Positions 16,375-25,634 of a stretch of DNA of 64,000 nt are shown piece after piece (the stretch's first letter is position 1; the number at the start of each line of letters is the position of its first letter). The notes below the pieces were generated by a model. It did not search any database and had not been told where the DNA came from. It saw only the letters and a list, made by a program, of their open reading frames with translations. The translations under genes and the position numbers were made by a program. The stretch lies in NCBI GenBank assembly GCA_030425705.1, contig JAUHZU010000002.1, positions 434,001 to 498,000 of the forward strand, given 5' to 3'. Source of the stretch: Phycisphaerae bacterium (lineage in GTDB: Bacteria; Planctomycetota; Phycisphaerae; Phycisphaerales; Phycisphaeraceae).

Positions 16375-18060
16375 ATGGCCAAGCCCACCACGACGCCGGA
16401 AAACGACCTGCAGACACTCACCGTCGAAGTGCTTGCGCAGGAATCGGTGCTGCGCGAGGGCGGTGGCAAGGCGGGACGCGAGCGGCAGGAGCGCCTCGGC
16501 CGGCTCGTCGCGCGGGACCGCATCGCCGCGCTCCTGGACAAGGGCTCGCCCTGGCAGGAGATCGGGCTCTGGGCCGGCTACGAGATGTACGAGCAGTGGG
16601 GCCAGGTCCCCGCCGCGGGAGTGATCACGGGCATCGGCCTCGTCTCGGGCCGCCGCTGCATGATCGTGGCGAACGACGCGACGGTGAAGGCCGGGGCGTT
16701 CTTCCCGCAGACGGTGAAGAAGGTGCTCCGCGCGCAGCGGATCGCGTACCTCAACGGGTTGCCGCTGCTGTACCTCGTGGACTCGTCGGGCGTGTTCCTC
16801 CCGCTGCAGGACGAGATCTTCCCGGACGACGACGACTTTGGCGCGATCTTCCGCAACAACGCGGTGTTCAGCGCGGCGGGCCTGCCGCAGATCGCGGCGA
16901 TCATGGGCGCGTGCATCGCCGGGGGTGCTTACCTGCCGATGCTGTGTGACAAGATCCTGATGACCGAGGGCAGCTCGCTCTACCTCGCCGGGCCTGCGCT
17001 CGTGAAGGCGGCGATCGGCCAGGACCTCAGCGAGGAAGAGCTCGGCGGCGCGACCATGCACGCGACCATCTCCGGCTCGATCGACTTCCACGAGAAGGAC
17101 GACCCGGCCTGCATCAAACGCCTGCGCTCGCTGGTCAAGCGCCTGCCCGCCGACCCGCCGCCCACGACGGTCGAGCCCGACCCGCCGGCCCGCAAGACGG
17201 CGAAGAAGAAGGCCGCCGTTACCACCCCGGCCCGCGCCAAGACCCCCAAGCCCGCGAAAGACCCCAAGACGCTCTACGACCTGCTGGACGTCAAGGGGCA
17301 CAAGCTCTACGACGTCCGCGACCTGATGGCCTGCGTCGTGGACGCGGGCTCGGTCGACGAGTACCGCGCGGACTTCGGCCAGACGATCGTCTGCGCCTAC
17401 GCCCAGATCGCCGGCCGACCGGTCGGCATCGTCGCCAACCAGCGGCTGCAGGTGAAGCCCGCGAAGGGCGCGATCCAGATGGGCGGGGTGATCTACGCGG
17501 ACTCGGCGGACAAGGCCGCGCGGTTCATCATGGACTGCGGGCAGACGAAGCTGCCGCTGGTCTTCCTGCAGGACGTGCGCGGGTTCATGGTCGGGCGCGA
17601 CGCCGAGCAGTCGGGCATCATCCGCAGCGGCGCGAAGCTGGTGAGCGCGGTGAGCAACACCGAGTCGCCGAAGATCACGGTCATCACCAGCGGCTCGTAC
17701 GGCGCGGGCAACTACGCGATGTGCGGCAAGGGCTTCGACCCGCGGCTGATCTTTGCCTGGCCCAACGCGCAGTACGCGGTGATGGGCGGGGCGCAGGCCG
17801 CGAAGGTGCTCACGCAGATCGAGGCGCGGACCGCGCAGCGCCGCGGCAAGGAGTTCGACCCCGCCGCGCTCAACGAGCTGCGCGAGAAGATCGAGCAGGC
17901 CTACGAACACAAGACCGACATCCGCTACGGCGCGGCCCGCGGCTGGGTAGACGCGATCATCGCCCCGCACACCACCCGTGACGTGCTGATCCAGGCCCTG
18001 GACACCGTGACCCGCCCCGCCCCATCGGGCGGCTTCCGCGCGGGGGTGCTGCAGACGTAG
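16375..18060 (+). CDS. Biotin-dependent acyl-CoA carboxylase, carboxyltransferase subunit
   Basis: Beta subunit of a propionyl-, acetyl- or methylcrotonyl-type acyl-CoA carboxylase: moves CO2 from biotin onto acyl-CoA. 561 aa. The N-domain carries GRLVARDRIAALLDKGSPWQEIG and LYLVDSSGVFLPLQDEIFPD with GASIAGGAYLP-like GACIAGGAYLP; the C-domain has QDVRGFMVGRDAEQSGIIRSGAK and GSYGAGNYAMCGKGFDPRL. These favour the methylcrotonyl/geranyl-CoA branch. Oddly, a Pro/Lys/Ala-rich linker of about 35 residues (around 260-300) is inserted between the two domains. The biotin carboxylase partner is not in the window. Followed by a hydratase and an acyl-CoA dehydrogenase, as in leucine/isovalerate catabolism. 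Confidence 0.9.
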   Translation: MAKPTTTPENDLQTLTVEVLAQESVLREGGGKAGRERQERLGRLVARDRIAALLDKGSPWQEIGLWAGYEMYEQWGQVPAAGVITGIGLVSGRRCMIVANDATVKAGAFFPQTVKKVLRAQRIAYLNGLPLLYLVDSSGVFLPLQDEIFPDDDDFGAIFRNNAVFSAAGLPQIAAIMGACIAGGAYLPMLCDKILMTEGSSLYLAGPALVKAAIGQDLSEEELGGATMHATISGSIDFHEKDDPACIKRLRSLVKRLPADPPPTTVEPDPPARKTAKKKAAVTTPARAKTPKPAKDPKTLYDLLDVKGHKLYDVRDLMACVVDAGSVDEYRADFGQTIVCAYAQIAGRPVGIVANQRLQVKPAKGAIQMGGVIYADSADKAARFIMDCGQTKLPLVFLQDVRGFMVGRDAEQSGIIRSGAKLVSAVSNTESPKITVITSGSYGAGNYAMCGKGFDPRLIFAWPNAQYAVMGGAQAAKVLTQIEARTAQRRGKEFDPAALNELREKIEQAYEHKTDIRYGAARGWVDAIIAPHTTRDVLIQALDTVTRPAPSGGFRAGVLQT

Positions 18061-18195
18061 AGGGCGTGGACCCGTGGCCAAGCGGTCCTCGGTTGTGAGA
18101 TCAAACGGATCAACACACCTAGCATGAACCCCGGCGATGTTTGACACCCGCACGCTTGACCCCTCGGCCACTTCCCCCGCCCCGGAGACCCTGTC

Positions 18196-18969
18196 GTGAG
18201 CGAAGCGCTCGTGCTCGAATCCAGCCCCCGGCCCGGCGTCGTCGAGCTGACGCTCAACCGCCCGGACAAGCGGAATGCGCTGAGCGTGCCGCTGCTTGAG
18301 GAGCTGGTGGCGCACGTGCGTTCGGCCGAGAGCGATGAGGCGAACCGGGTGCTGGTCCTCCGCGGGGCGGGCAAGGTGTTCTGTGCCGGGCTGGACCTGG
18401 CGGAGGCGACGGACCCGGAGCAGGCGCACCGCTCGGCCCACGCGGTCGCGGAGGCGCTCAAGGCGGTCGCACGCTGCCGGCTGGTGACCGTTGCACGGGT
18501 GCACGGCGCGGCGATCGCGGGCGGCGCCGGGCTCATGGCCGCCTGCGACCTGATCGTCGCCGACGCGGCCGCGAAGATCGGCTACCCGGAGGTGCACCGT
18601 GGGCTCGTGGCCGGGCTCATCATGCACTTCGTGGTCCGGCAGGCGCCGCTGCGGGCGGTCTCGGAGCTGATGCTCACCGGCACGCTGATCGACGCGAAGC
18701 GGGCGGCGGCGCTCGGGCTGGTGAACCGCGCGGTCTCGGGCGACGAGCTCGACGCGGAGATGACCGTGCTGCTCACCGACCTGCTCAAGGCCGCGCCCGG
18801 CGCGCAGCAGCGGACGAAGCGCGTCATCGACCGCACCGCGCCCGGCGACCTGGAGGCCGACCTCGACCAGGCCCTGGCCGACCACATGCAGGCCCGGCAG
18901 TCCCCCGAAGCGGCGGAGGGCCTCGCCGCGTTCCTCGAAAAGCGAGAGCCGAGCTGGCGTCTGCACTGA
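18196..18969 (+). CDS. Enoyl-CoA hydratase (methylglutaconyl-CoA hydratase-like)
   Basis: 257-aa crotonase-family hydratase. The substrate-binding signature LTLNRPDKRNALSVPLL is at residues 18-34, the CoA/oxyanion motif GKVFCAGLDLAEA and HGAAIAGGAGLMAACDLIVA follow, then FGYPEV-like IGYPEVHRGLVAG. The GTG start at 18196 has GGAGA about 8 nt upstream. It lies between the carboxyltransferase and the acyl-CoA dehydrogenase in the same orientation; together they match the middle steps of leucine degradation (isovaleryl-CoA to methylglutaconyl-CoA to HMG-CoA), which is the basis for the suggested specificity. Confidence 0.85.
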   Translation: MSEALVLESSPRPGVVELTLNRPDKRNALSVPLLEELVAHVRSAESDEANRVLVLRGAGKVFCAGLDLAEATDPEQAHRSAHAVAEALKAVARCRLVTVARVHGAAIAGGAGLMAACDLIVADAAAKIGYPEVHRGLVAGLIMHFVVRQAPLRAVSELMLTGTLIDAKRAAALGLVNRAVSGDELDAEMTVLLTDLLKAAPGAQQRTKRVIDRTAPGDLEADLDQALADHMQARQSPEAAEGLAAFLEKREPSWRLH

Positions 18970-19012
18970 CCGCTCGGACCCCGGCATCGAACGACCCGAA
19001 GAAGGAAACCCC

Positions 19013-20860
19013 ATGACCACCACCGAGACCCAGACCCCCGAGACCGACGCCACCCAGCCGCCCGCCGAGCAGAAGGCCTCGACCACCGCCGAGGAGAAGG
19101 CCGCCGACCGCGAGCAGCAGAAGAAGGAGGCGGAAGAACTGCTCAGCGAGGGCCCGGAAAAACTTGGGCTCGCGAAGGGCCTGTTCTTCGGCACGCTCGT
19201 GCACGACTGGGTGTTCCCGTACCCGAAGCTGCCCGAAGACCAGCAGGCCGATGCCGACAAGTCCGTGGCCGAGCTGCGCGACTTCGTCGAGAACGAGCTG
19301 GACCCGGACGCGATCGACCGCAACGCCGACATCCCGAAGGAGACGATCAAGCGGCTGGCGGAGCTGGGCGTGCTCGGGCAGACCGCGCCCAAAGAGCTCG
19401 GCGGGCAGGCGTTCAACCAGCGGCAGTACTGCCAGATCCTCGAGGTGCTCGGCGGGGCGTGTTCGTCCACGGCCGTGTTCGTCAACGCCCACCACTCGAT
19501 CGGCATCCGCGGGCTGCTGCTGTTCGGCACCAAGGAGCAGAACAAGAAGTGGATCCCCCCGCTGATGACCGGCGACGCGCTCGCCGCTTTCGCGCTCACC
19601 GAGCCCTGCGCCGGGTCCGACGCCGGCGGCGTGCAGACCCAGGCCGTGCCCTCCGAGGACGGCAGCTACTACACGCTCACCGGCGAGAAGCACTACATCA
19701 CCAACGGCGGGATCGCGCAGGTCCTCATGGTCATGGCCCGCACGCCCGTGCCCGGCAAGGACGAGACCAAGATCACCGCCTTCCTCGTCACGCCCGACAT
19801 GGAGGGCTTCGAGGTCGTCGACGCCCGCATGGAGAAGATGGGCATCCGCGGCACCGCCACCGGGCACTTCAAGCTCAACGGCGTCAAGGTGCCCAAGGAA
19901 AACATCCTGGGCCCGTACAACAAGGGGCTCCGCGTCGCGCTCACCGTGCTCGACTTCGGGCGGACCACCTTCGGCGCGTCGTGCACCGGCGCGGCCAAGA
20001 CCTGTATCAAGCTCGCCACCGAGCACGCCAACAAACGCGTGCAGTTCAAGCAGACGCTCGGCGAGTTCGAGCTGGTGCAGGAAAAGATCGCCTACATGAC
20101 GGCCCACGCCTACGCGATGGAGGCGATGACCTACGTCACCGCCGGGCTCATCGACCGCGGGCTCGAGGACTACATGCTCGAGACCGCGATGCTCAAGGTC
20201 TACTCGACCGAGCTGCTCTGGAACATGATCCACGACACGTTCCAGATCTACGGCGGCGCGGCCTACTTCTGCGACCGGCCGATCGAACGCATGTTCCGCG
20301 ACGCCCGCATCAACCAGATCGGCGAGGGGGCGAACGACGTGCTCCGCGCGTTTATCGCGCTGGTCGGGATGCGCGGCCCGGGCGAGGAGATGCTCGAGAT
20401 CCTGGCCGGTCTGAAGAAGAACGTCGTGTCCGGCGTCGGCAAGGGCATCGCGTTCACCGGCGGCCGGCTCAAGGGCTTCGTCGCCCCGCCGGAGGTGCCC
20501 GTGAAACACGGCGCGCTGGCGCGCGACGCGAGCAAGCTCTCGCGCCTCATCGCAAAGTTCGACCGCAAGACCAAGCACATGATGGTGAAGCACGGCGAGG
20601 ACATCCTCGACCGCCAGCTCGTCCTCGGCCGGATCGCCGACCTGAGCATGGAGCTGCTCGCCCAGGCGTGCGTGCTCAGCCGGCTGGACAGCGAGATGGC
20701 GGGCAGCGGCGCGGGCTCGGTCGCGAAGTTCAACCCGGCGGCGCGGTACTTCCTCGATGCGTCGTGCCGGCGGTGTGCCGGGTACTTCGCCGCGCTGACA
20801 GACAACGACGACGACACCTGCCTCGCCGCGGCGCGGGACGCGCTGGGCCACGGCAAGTAG
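19013..20860 (+). CDS. Acyl-CoA dehydrogenase (VLCAD/ACAD9-like)
   Basis: FAD enzyme introducing the 2,3 double bond in acyl-CoA. 615 aa, longer than the 380-residue core because of a charged, Glu/Lys/Ala-rich N-terminal extension of ~50 residues and a C-terminal extension of ~170 residues, the latter as in VLCAD/ACAD9. Flavin and substrate motifs: AFALTEPCAGSDAGG, YYTLTGEKHYITNGG, and DTFQIYGGAAYFCDRPIER followed by QIGEGANDVLRAFIAL, with the glutamate of GEGAND at the catalytic-base position of the long-chain branch. AAGGAA precedes the ATG. Last gene of the carboxyltransferase operon; despite the leucine-type neighbours the sequence points to longer acyl chains. Confidence 0.9.
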   Translation: MTTTETQTPETDATQPPAEQKASTTAEEKAADREQQKKEAEELLSEGPEKLGLAKGLFFGTLVHDWVFPYPKLPEDQQADADKSVAELRDFVENELDPDAIDRNADIPKETIKRLAELGVLGQTAPKELGGQAFNQRQYCQILEVLGGACSSTAVFVNAHHSIGIRGLLLFGTKEQNKKWIPPLMTGDALAAFALTEPCAGSDAGGVQTQAVPSEDGSYYTLTGEKHYITNGGIAQVLMVMARTPVPGKDETKITAFLVTPDMEGFEVVDARMEKMGIRGTATGHFKLNGVKVPKENILGPYNKGLRVALTVLDFGRTTFGASCTGAAKTCIKLATEHANKRVQFKQTLGEFELVQEKIAYMTAHAYAMEAMTYVTAGLIDRGLEDYMLETAMLKVYSTELLWNMIHDTFQIYGGAAYFCDRPIERMFRDARINQIGEGANDVLRAFIALVGMRGPGEEMLEILAGLKKNVVSGVGKGIAFTGGRLKGFVAPPEVPVKHGALARDASKLSRLIAKFDRKTKHMMVKHGEDILDRQLVLGRIADLSMELLAQACVLSRLDSEMAGSGAGSVAKFNPAARYFLDASCRRCAGYFAALTDNDDDTCLAAARDALGHGK

Positions 20861-20887
20861 ACCGCCGGCCGGGGCCGGCCGGGTCTA
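20858..20887. terminator. Possible bidirectional terminator
   Basis: Imperfect GC-rich hairpin (AGACC-CCGGCC with GGCCGG-GGTCT) between two convergent genes, overlapping the stop codon of the SDR gene. No clear T-run. Confidence 0.4.
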
Positions 20888-21658
20888 CCGTGCGCTCATC
20901 CGCAGCGCGCCGTCCAGGCGGATCGTCTCGCCGTTGAGCATCGGGTTGTCCACGATATGCAGGACCAGCGACGCAAACTCGGTCGGGTCGCCCAGCCGCG
21001 GCGGGAAGGGGACGAGCTTCGCGAGCCCCTCGCGGACCTCGTCGGAGAAGCCGGCCATCATCGCCGTGTCAAAGATGCCCGGCGCGATCGTCATGACGCG
21101 CACCCCGTGCCGCGCCAGCTCGCGCGCCGCGGGCAGCGTCAGGCCAATCACACCCGCCTTGCTCGCGGCGTAGGCGCACTGGCCGATCTGCCCGTCCTGC
21201 GCGGCGATCGACGCGGTGTTGACCAGCACGCCCCGCTGGCCGTTTGCGTCGGGGGCGTTGTCGACCATCGCCGCGGCGCAGAGGCGGAGCATGTTGAACA
21301 GCCCGACGAGGTTGATGCCCACGGCCTTGCCGAACACGCCCAGGTCGTGCGGCCCCTCCCGCCCGACAACCTTCATCGACGGCGCGACCCCCGCGCAGCC
21401 GACCAGCCCGCGCAGCCCCGCGTCGCCCGCGAGTTCCACGGCCGCGTCCACGGCGTGCTGGCACTGCGACGCGTCGGTCACGTCCACCTGGACAAAACGG
21501 GCCGCGCCCTCCAACGATCCCGCGAGCGACTCGCCCGCCTCGGCGTTCAGGTCGGCGATGACCACCCGCGCGCCGCGCCCGGCCAGGGCGCGCACGCACG
21601 CCTCGCCCAGCCCCGACGCGCCGCCGGTGACGATGTAGCTGCCGGTCAGTTCCTGCAT
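20885..21658 (-). CDS. Short-chain dehydrogenase (3-hydroxyacyl-CoA dehydrogenase type 2-like)
   Basis: 257-aa NAD-dependent SDR. The cofactor site is [16 protein letters not shown] with an acidic residue at the end of the second strand (VVIADLNAE), favouring NAD. The catalytic Tyr/Lys pair is in YAASKAG, with the Ser in [16 protein letters not shown]. The sequence, including [25 protein letters not shown], resembles HSD17B10/2-methyl-3-hydroxybutyryl-CoA dehydrogenase, which acts in isoleucine degradation and fits the neighbouring acyl-CoA genes. ATG 21658 is chosen because AGAGGGAAG precedes it; an in-frame upstream start is less likely. Convergent with the acyl-CoA dehydrogenase gene. Confidence 0.85.
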   Translation of the reverse strand: MQELTGSYIVTGGASGLGEACVRALAGRGARVVIADLNAEAGESLAGSLEGAARFVQVDVTDASQCQHAVDAAVELAGDAGLRGLVGCAGVAPSMKVVGREGPHDLGVFGKAVGINLVGLFNMLRLCAAAMVDNAPDANGQRGVLVNTASIAAQDGQIGQCAYAASKAGVIGLTLPAARELARHGVRVMTIAPGIFDTAMMAGFSDEVREGLAKLVPFPPRLGDPTEFASLVLHIVDNPMLNGETIRLDGALRMSAR

Positions 21659-21752
21659 GGCTTCCCTCTGTGATGGGTGTGTCACGCCGCCGGCCGACGG
21701 ACGGTCGGCCCCACACCCCGGACCGCGACAGACTGTAACACGAGCCGACCCG

Positions 21753-22658
21753 ATGACTCAACGCGACGCCCCGACCGCCGAAGGACCCCCCGGCCAACGC
21801 CTGCGCGACGCGGTCGCGCGTGAGCGGCCGTTGCAGGTGCCCGGCGTGATCAACGCCTACTGCGCCCTGCTCGCCGAGCGTGCGGGGTTCGGCGCGCTCT
21901 ACCTGTCGGGCGCGGGGGTCGCCAACGCGTCATTCGGCTGGCCGGACCTGGGGTACACGACGCTCGAGGACGTGGCCGAGGACGCCCGGCGGGTCACGCA
22001 GGCGACCGCGCTGCCCCTGCTCGTGGACGCCGATACGGGCTTCGATGACCCTGGCGCGGCGGCCAACGCGTTGATCGATGCGGGCGTCGCGGGCATGCAC
22101 CTTGAAGACCAGGTCGAGCAGAAGCGCTGCGGCCACCGCCCGGGCAAGCAGCTCGTGCCGGCCGAGGCGATGTGTGAACGCGTCCGTGCGGCGGTGCGGG
22201 CCCGCAAAGACCCCGCGTTCGTCGTGATGGCCCGGACCGATGCGCACGCGGTCGAGGGGCTCGACGCGGCGATCGACCGCGCGGTGTCGTACGTCGGGGC
22301 CGGGGCCGACATGATCTTCGCCGAGGCGTTGGCGACGCTGGACGAGTTCCGCCGGTTCGTCGACACGGTCCGGGTGCCGGTGCTGGCGAACATCACCGAG
22401 TTCGGCAAGACGCCGGGGTTCACGGTCGATGAGCTGCGCGGCGCGGGCGTCGGGCTCGCGCTGTACCCGCTGTCGGCCTTCCGTGCGATGAGCTTCGCCG
22501 CCACGCAGACCTACGCCGCCCTGCGCCGCGACGGCACGCAGCGCGCGGTGCTCGACCAGATGCAGACCCGCGACCAGCTCTACGACGTCCTGCGGTACCA
22601 CGACCACGAGCAACGCCTCGACCAGCAACTCAAACACGAAGGAGCGACCGATGGCTGA
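21753..22658 (+). CDS. prpB: Methylisocitrate lyase (PEP mutase/isocitrate lyase family)
   Basis: Splits 2-methylisocitrate into pyruvate and succinate at the end of the methylcitrate cycle for propionyl-CoA. 301 aa. The signature [13 protein letters not shown] carries the catalytic cysteine, and the metal-binding segment [19 protein letters not shown] plus MHLEDQ and [20 protein letters not shown] are typical of the family; [17 protein letters not shown] matches the methylisocitrate branch. Its 3' end overlaps the methylcitrate synthase start by 8 nt, so the two are coupled. A 2-methylcitrate dehydratase (PrpD or AcnD) is not in the window. Confidence 0.9.
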   Translation: MTQRDAPTAEGPPGQRLRDAVARERPLQVPGVINAYCALLAERAGFGALYLSGAGVANASFGWPDLGYTTLEDVAEDARRVTQATALPLLVDADTGFDDPGAAANALIDAGVAGMHLEDQVEQKRCGHRPGKQLVPAEAMCERVRAAVRARKDPAFVVMARTDAHAVEGLDAAIDRAVSYVGAGADMIFAEALATLDEFRRFVDTVRVPVLANITEFGKTPGFTVDELRGAGVGLALYPLSAFRAMSFAATQTYAALRRDGTQRAVLDQMQTRDQLYDVLRYHDHEQRLDQQLKHEGATDG

Positions 22659-23781
22659 ACCGACCTACTCGCGCGGGATGGCGGGCGTGATCGCCGGCGA
22701 GACCGCGATCGCCACCGTGGGCCAGGAAGGCCACGGCCTGACCTACCGCGGCTACTCGATCTTCGACCTCGCCGAGCACGCGACGTTCGAGGAGGTCGCC
22801 TGGCTGCTGCTGCACGGCGAGCTGCCGACCGCCGACGAGCTGGCCGGCTTCAAGGCCCGGCTCCTCGCGGGGCGGGCGCTGCCGAAGGCGCTGCGGCACG
22901 TGCTCGAACAGCTCCCGAGCACGTCGCACCCGATGGACGTCCTGCGCACCGGCGTGTCGGCGCTGGGCTGCCTGGAGCCCGAGCCCGAGCCGGCGACGCC
23001 CGACGCGCAGCAGCGCATCGCCGAGCGGCTCATCGCGGCGCTGCCGTCGGTGCTGATGTACTGGTACCAGTTCGCGCACCACGGCCGGCAGATCGACACC
23101 GCCGTCGAGGACGGCTCGGTCGCCGGGCACTTCCTGCACCTGCTCTACGGCCACATGCCCGACGCGACGCAGCAGCGCGCGGTCGATGTCTCGCTGATCC
23201 TCTACGCCGAGCACGAGTTCAATGCGTCGACCTTCACCGCGCGGATCACGACCTCGACGCTCTCGGACGTCTACTCGACCATCACCGGCGCGATCGGCAC
23301 GCTCCGCGGCCCGCTGCACGGCGGGGCGAACGAGGCGGCGATGGCGCTCATCGAGCCGCTGCAGAACGCCGACGACGCCGAGCGCTACATCATGGAAGCC
23401 CTCGCCCGCAAGGACAAGATCATGGGCTTCGGCCACCGGGTGTACCGCGTCAGCGACCCGCGGTCGGACGTGATCAAGGGCTGGGCCAAGACCCTCGCCG
23501 ACGCGACGGGCGACACCCGCCTGTACCCGGTGAGCGAGCGGATCGAGGCGGTGATGCGCCGCGAGAAAGACCTGTTCCCGAACCTGGATTTCTACAGCGC
23601 CAGCGCGTACCACTTCCTGGGCATCCCGACGCCGCTTTTCACGCCGATCTTCGTGCTCTCGCGGGTGTCCGGCTGGCTGGCGCACGTGTTCGAGCAGCGC
23701 GGCGACAACCGGTTGATCCGCCCGAGCGCGGTCTACACCGGGCCGGACGAACGCGCTTGGGTGCCGATCGACCAGCGCTAG
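22651..23781 (+). CDS. prpC: 2-methylcitrate synthase / citrate synthase family
   Basis: Condenses propionyl-CoA (or acetyl-CoA) with oxaloacetate. 376 aa, the short type II-like dimeric form. Family motifs: [16 protein letters not shown] at the start, [14 protein letters not shown], then [19 protein letters not shown] with the catalytic His, [16 protein letters not shown] with the second His, and the catalytic Asp region [34 protein letters not shown] precedes the ATG inside prpB. Overlap with a methylisocitrate lyase gene supports methylcitrate synthase over the TCA citrate synthase. Its stop codon directly abuts that of the convergent tsaB gene. Confidence 0.9.
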   Translation: MAEPTYSRGMAGVIAGETAIATVGQEGHGLTYRGYSIFDLAEHATFEEVAWLLLHGELPTADELAGFKARLLAGRALPKALRHVLEQLPSTSHPMDVLRTGVSALGCLEPEPEPATPDAQQRIAERLIAALPSVLMYWYQFAHHGRQIDTAVEDGSVAGHFLHLLYGHMPDATQQRAVDVSLILYAEHEFNASTFTARITTSTLSDVYSTITGAIGTLRGPLHGGANEAAMALIEPLQNADDAERYIMEALARKDKIMGFGHRVYRVSDPRSDVIKGWAKTLADATGDTRLYPVSERIEAVMRREKDLFPNLDFYSASAYHFLGIPTPLFTPIFVLSRVSGWLAHVFEQRGDNRLIRPSAVYTGPDERAWVPIDQR

Positions 23782-24465
23782 TCAGGCCTTGCCCTGCTGC
23801 TCCCAGAGCGTCACCGCCTCCGGCTCGCGGATGTACAGCGGCAGCAGCTTATCCGCCTCCACCCGCCCACCGGCTTGCGCAAGGTCAAAGCCGAGTCGCC
23901 AGGTCACGGCCGGGTCCGGCGCGGTCGCGTCCGGGTCGAGCCAGGTGACGCCGTCCGCCCCGTCCAGCCCCGGGTCGACCTCGGCCACGACCGCCAGCGG
24001 CCGCGGTGCTTTCGCCAAGAGATCGTCGAGGGCCCGCAATTCGGGCCCGAGCAGCGGTTCGCCGTGGCGGTAGCACGCGCAGTAGGACGTGCCGCGTTTG
24101 ATGTTGAGCAGCACGGCGACGTGTTCCGCCGCGTCCAGGTGCTGGTGCGCGAGGACATCGAGCGTCGGCACGCCGACGAGCTTGAGCTCGGGCCGGGCGA
24201 GCGCGAGCATCTGCGCGGTGGCGATCGCCATACGCAGCCCCGTGAACGACCCCGGCCCGAGCGAGACGTAGGCCTCGGCGATGTCGCCGGGGCCGTAGCC
24301 ATGATCGCGCAGCAGCGCGTCGAGGGTGGGCACCAGCTCGAGGTTGCGTCGGCGGGACCGGGGGATCGGGCGCGACGCGATAAAGGTTTCGCCGACGCCG
24401 ACCGCGACGTGGCCGACCCGGCCGGCGGTTTCGAGGGCGATCGAGATCGGGGCGTCCGCGGGCAT
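23782..24465 (-). CDS. tsaB: tRNA threonylcarbamoyladenosine biosynthesis protein TsaB
   Basis: Partner of TsaD in the synthesis of N6-threonylcarbamoyladenosine at position 37 of ANN-decoding tRNAs. 227 aa, the usual length, with the ASKHA-fold features ISIALETAGRVGHVAVG at the start (DTS-like phosphate loop, here ETA), VSLGPGSFTGLRMAIATAQMLAL, the family hallmark, and VGVPTLDVLAHQHL. It is expected to be a non-catalytic paralogue of TsaD. ATG at 24465 with a TACAAT element ending 7 nt upstream on this strand, so probably leaderless. Confidence 0.9.
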   Translation of the reverse strand: MPADAPISIALETAGRVGHVAVGVGETFIASRPIPRSRRRNLELVPTLDALLRDHGYGPGDIAEAYVSLGPGSFTGLRMAIATAQMLALARPELKLVGVPTLDVLAHQHLDAAEHVAVLLNIKRGTSYCACYRHGEPLLGPELRALDDLLAKAPRPLAVVAEVDPGLDGADGVTWLDPDATAPDPAVTWRLGFDLAQAGGRVEADKLLPLYIREPEAVTLWEQQGKA

Positions 24466-24472
24466 GGCGGGG

Positions 24473-24478
24473 ATTGTA
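24473..24478 (-). promoter_or_regulatory. -10 element TACAAT, 7 nt before tsaB ATG
   Basis: Reading the minus strand: CGCTACAAT, then CCCCGCC, then ATG. It lies in the 26-nt gap after the upstream glycosyltransferase gene on the same strand. Confidence 0.6.
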
Positions 24479-24491
24479 GCGGCGTGCCGCG

Positions 24492-25487
24492 CTAGCCCCC
24501 GAGCAGGCCGTGCAGCAGCTCGACGTACCGTCGGCCGACGGCTTCGACGCTGTAGTGCGCCGCGGCGCGTTCCCGGCCGGTCGCCCCCATCGACGCGGCG
24601 CCTGCCGGGTCGGCACACAGCGACGCGATCGCCTCCGCCCAGCCGCCGGCCTGGTCCGCGTGCAGGCCCGTCCGCCCGTGCTCGACGATCTGGCCGTTCG
24701 CGCCGACCGGGTCGCACACCGCCGGCAGGCCCGCGGCCATGTACTGGATCAGCTTGAACCCGCACTTGCCCCGGGTCCACGGGTCGTCGCTCAGCGGCGC
24801 GAGCCCGAGCCCGCACTCGCGCAGCAGCCGGGCCTCGTCCGCCGACGACCAGGGCGTCGCCTCGATCGGCAGGGTGCCCGACCGCAGCGTGAAGTCGGCG
24901 ATGATGCGCAGCGACAGGCCCGGCACGCGCGCGGCGGCGTGTTCCAGCTCGGGCAGCAGCGCTTCGAGGTACGGCCGGGTGCTGCTGCTGCCGATCCACA
25001 CGAGCTTGCGCGGGTCGAGCGTCGCGGGATCGGCGGGGGTATAGGGCGACAGGTCCAGCGCGGTGGGCAGGATGTGGACGCTGCGGCAGTAAGGCGCCGC
25101 GGCGTCGGCGAGGGTGGCGTTGCCGGCGAACACGGCGTCGCATCGTTTGGCCATCGCGGCGAAGGCGCGGAGGCGTGCGGGGGATGGGCCGTCGGGCGCG
25201 GTGTAGATGGCGTCGTCCAGGTCGAGCACGAGCCGACGCGCCGCGCGGCGCAGCAGCACCCGGGCCGGCGCGGTGAGGGTGCGGCGGAGCACGATGGTCA
25301 CGGCCGACCGCCGGACCGCCTTGCCGACCTCGACGGCCATGCCCAGACCGCCGCGGAGCCCCAGGTGGACGGGGTCGAACCCCGCGTCGCGCAGCACGGG
25401 GAACAGGGCTAACGCCCGGTAACGCGTGGAGGCGGCGGCCTGTCCTTTCGAGAGGAACAGGATGCGTGGGGGGGCGGGCTCGGGCAT
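24492..25487 (-). CDS. Glycosyltransferase, GT4-like
   Basis: 331-aa GT-B fold glycosyltransferase. The N-domain opens with ILFLSKGQAAASTRYRALALFPVL, the inter-domain region has VLDLDDAIYTAP, and the C-domain begins LDPRKLVWIGSSSTRPYLEALLPEL; the donor site is GKCGFKLIQYMAAGLPAVCDPVGANGQIV with the E-equivalent replaced by Gly/Lys context (KLIQYMAAGLP). Usually such proteins act in surface glycan or glycolipid assembly. ATG at 25487 is preferred over TTG at 25496; a TACCCT element ends 8 nt upstream. Followed by tsaB with an independent promoter. Confidence 0.8.
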   Translation of the reverse strand: MPEPAPPRILFLSKGQAAASTRYRALALFPVLRDAGFDPVHLGLRGGLGMAVEVGKAVRRSAVTIVLRRTLTAPARVLLRRAARRLVLDLDDAIYTAPDGPSPARLRAFAAMAKRCDAVFAGNATLADAAAPYCRSVHILPTALDLSPYTPADPATLDPRKLVWIGSSSTRPYLEALLPELEHAAARVPGLSLRIIADFTLRSGTLPIEATPWSSADEARLLRECGLGLAPLSDDPWTRGKCGFKLIQYMAAGLPAVCDPVGANGQIVEHGRTGLHADQAGGWAEAIASLCADPAGAASMGATGRERAAAHYSVEAVGRRYVELLHGLLGG

Positions 25488-25495
25488 GGCCGGCA

Positions 25496-25501
25496 AGGGT
25501 A
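25496..25501 (-). promoter_or_regulatory. -10 element TACCCT, 8 nt before ATG
   Basis: On the minus strand GCGTACCCT is followed by 8 nt and the ATG at 25487; leaderless or nearly so. Confidence 0.45.
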
Positions 25502-25554
25502 CGCCCGACCCCGCCCGCGCACCAGTGCGCGGCCGAAGCCCCGTCCCGACCTGC

Positions 25555-25560
25555 TACACT
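25555..25560 (+). promoter_or_regulatory. -10 element TACACT upstream of skp-like gene
   Basis: GCTACACT lies 74 nt before the ATG at 25635. This gene has a Shine-Dalgarno (GGGAAGGAAA), giving a normal leader of ~65 nt. It probably drives the Skp-LpxD-LpxC/FabZ block. Confidence 0.5.
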
Positions 25561-25634
25561 ATCACGCCCGCCGGGGCCCGCTGTCGGGCAACGCCGGGCC
25601 ACCCCAATCCCCCCACCGGGAAGGAAACCGACGC

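Noticed and set aside
18141-18195. TTGACA at 18141 as promoter for the second enoyl-CoA hydratase
   Set aside because: No TANNNT at 16-18 nt downstream; more likely read-through from the carboxyltransferase promoter.
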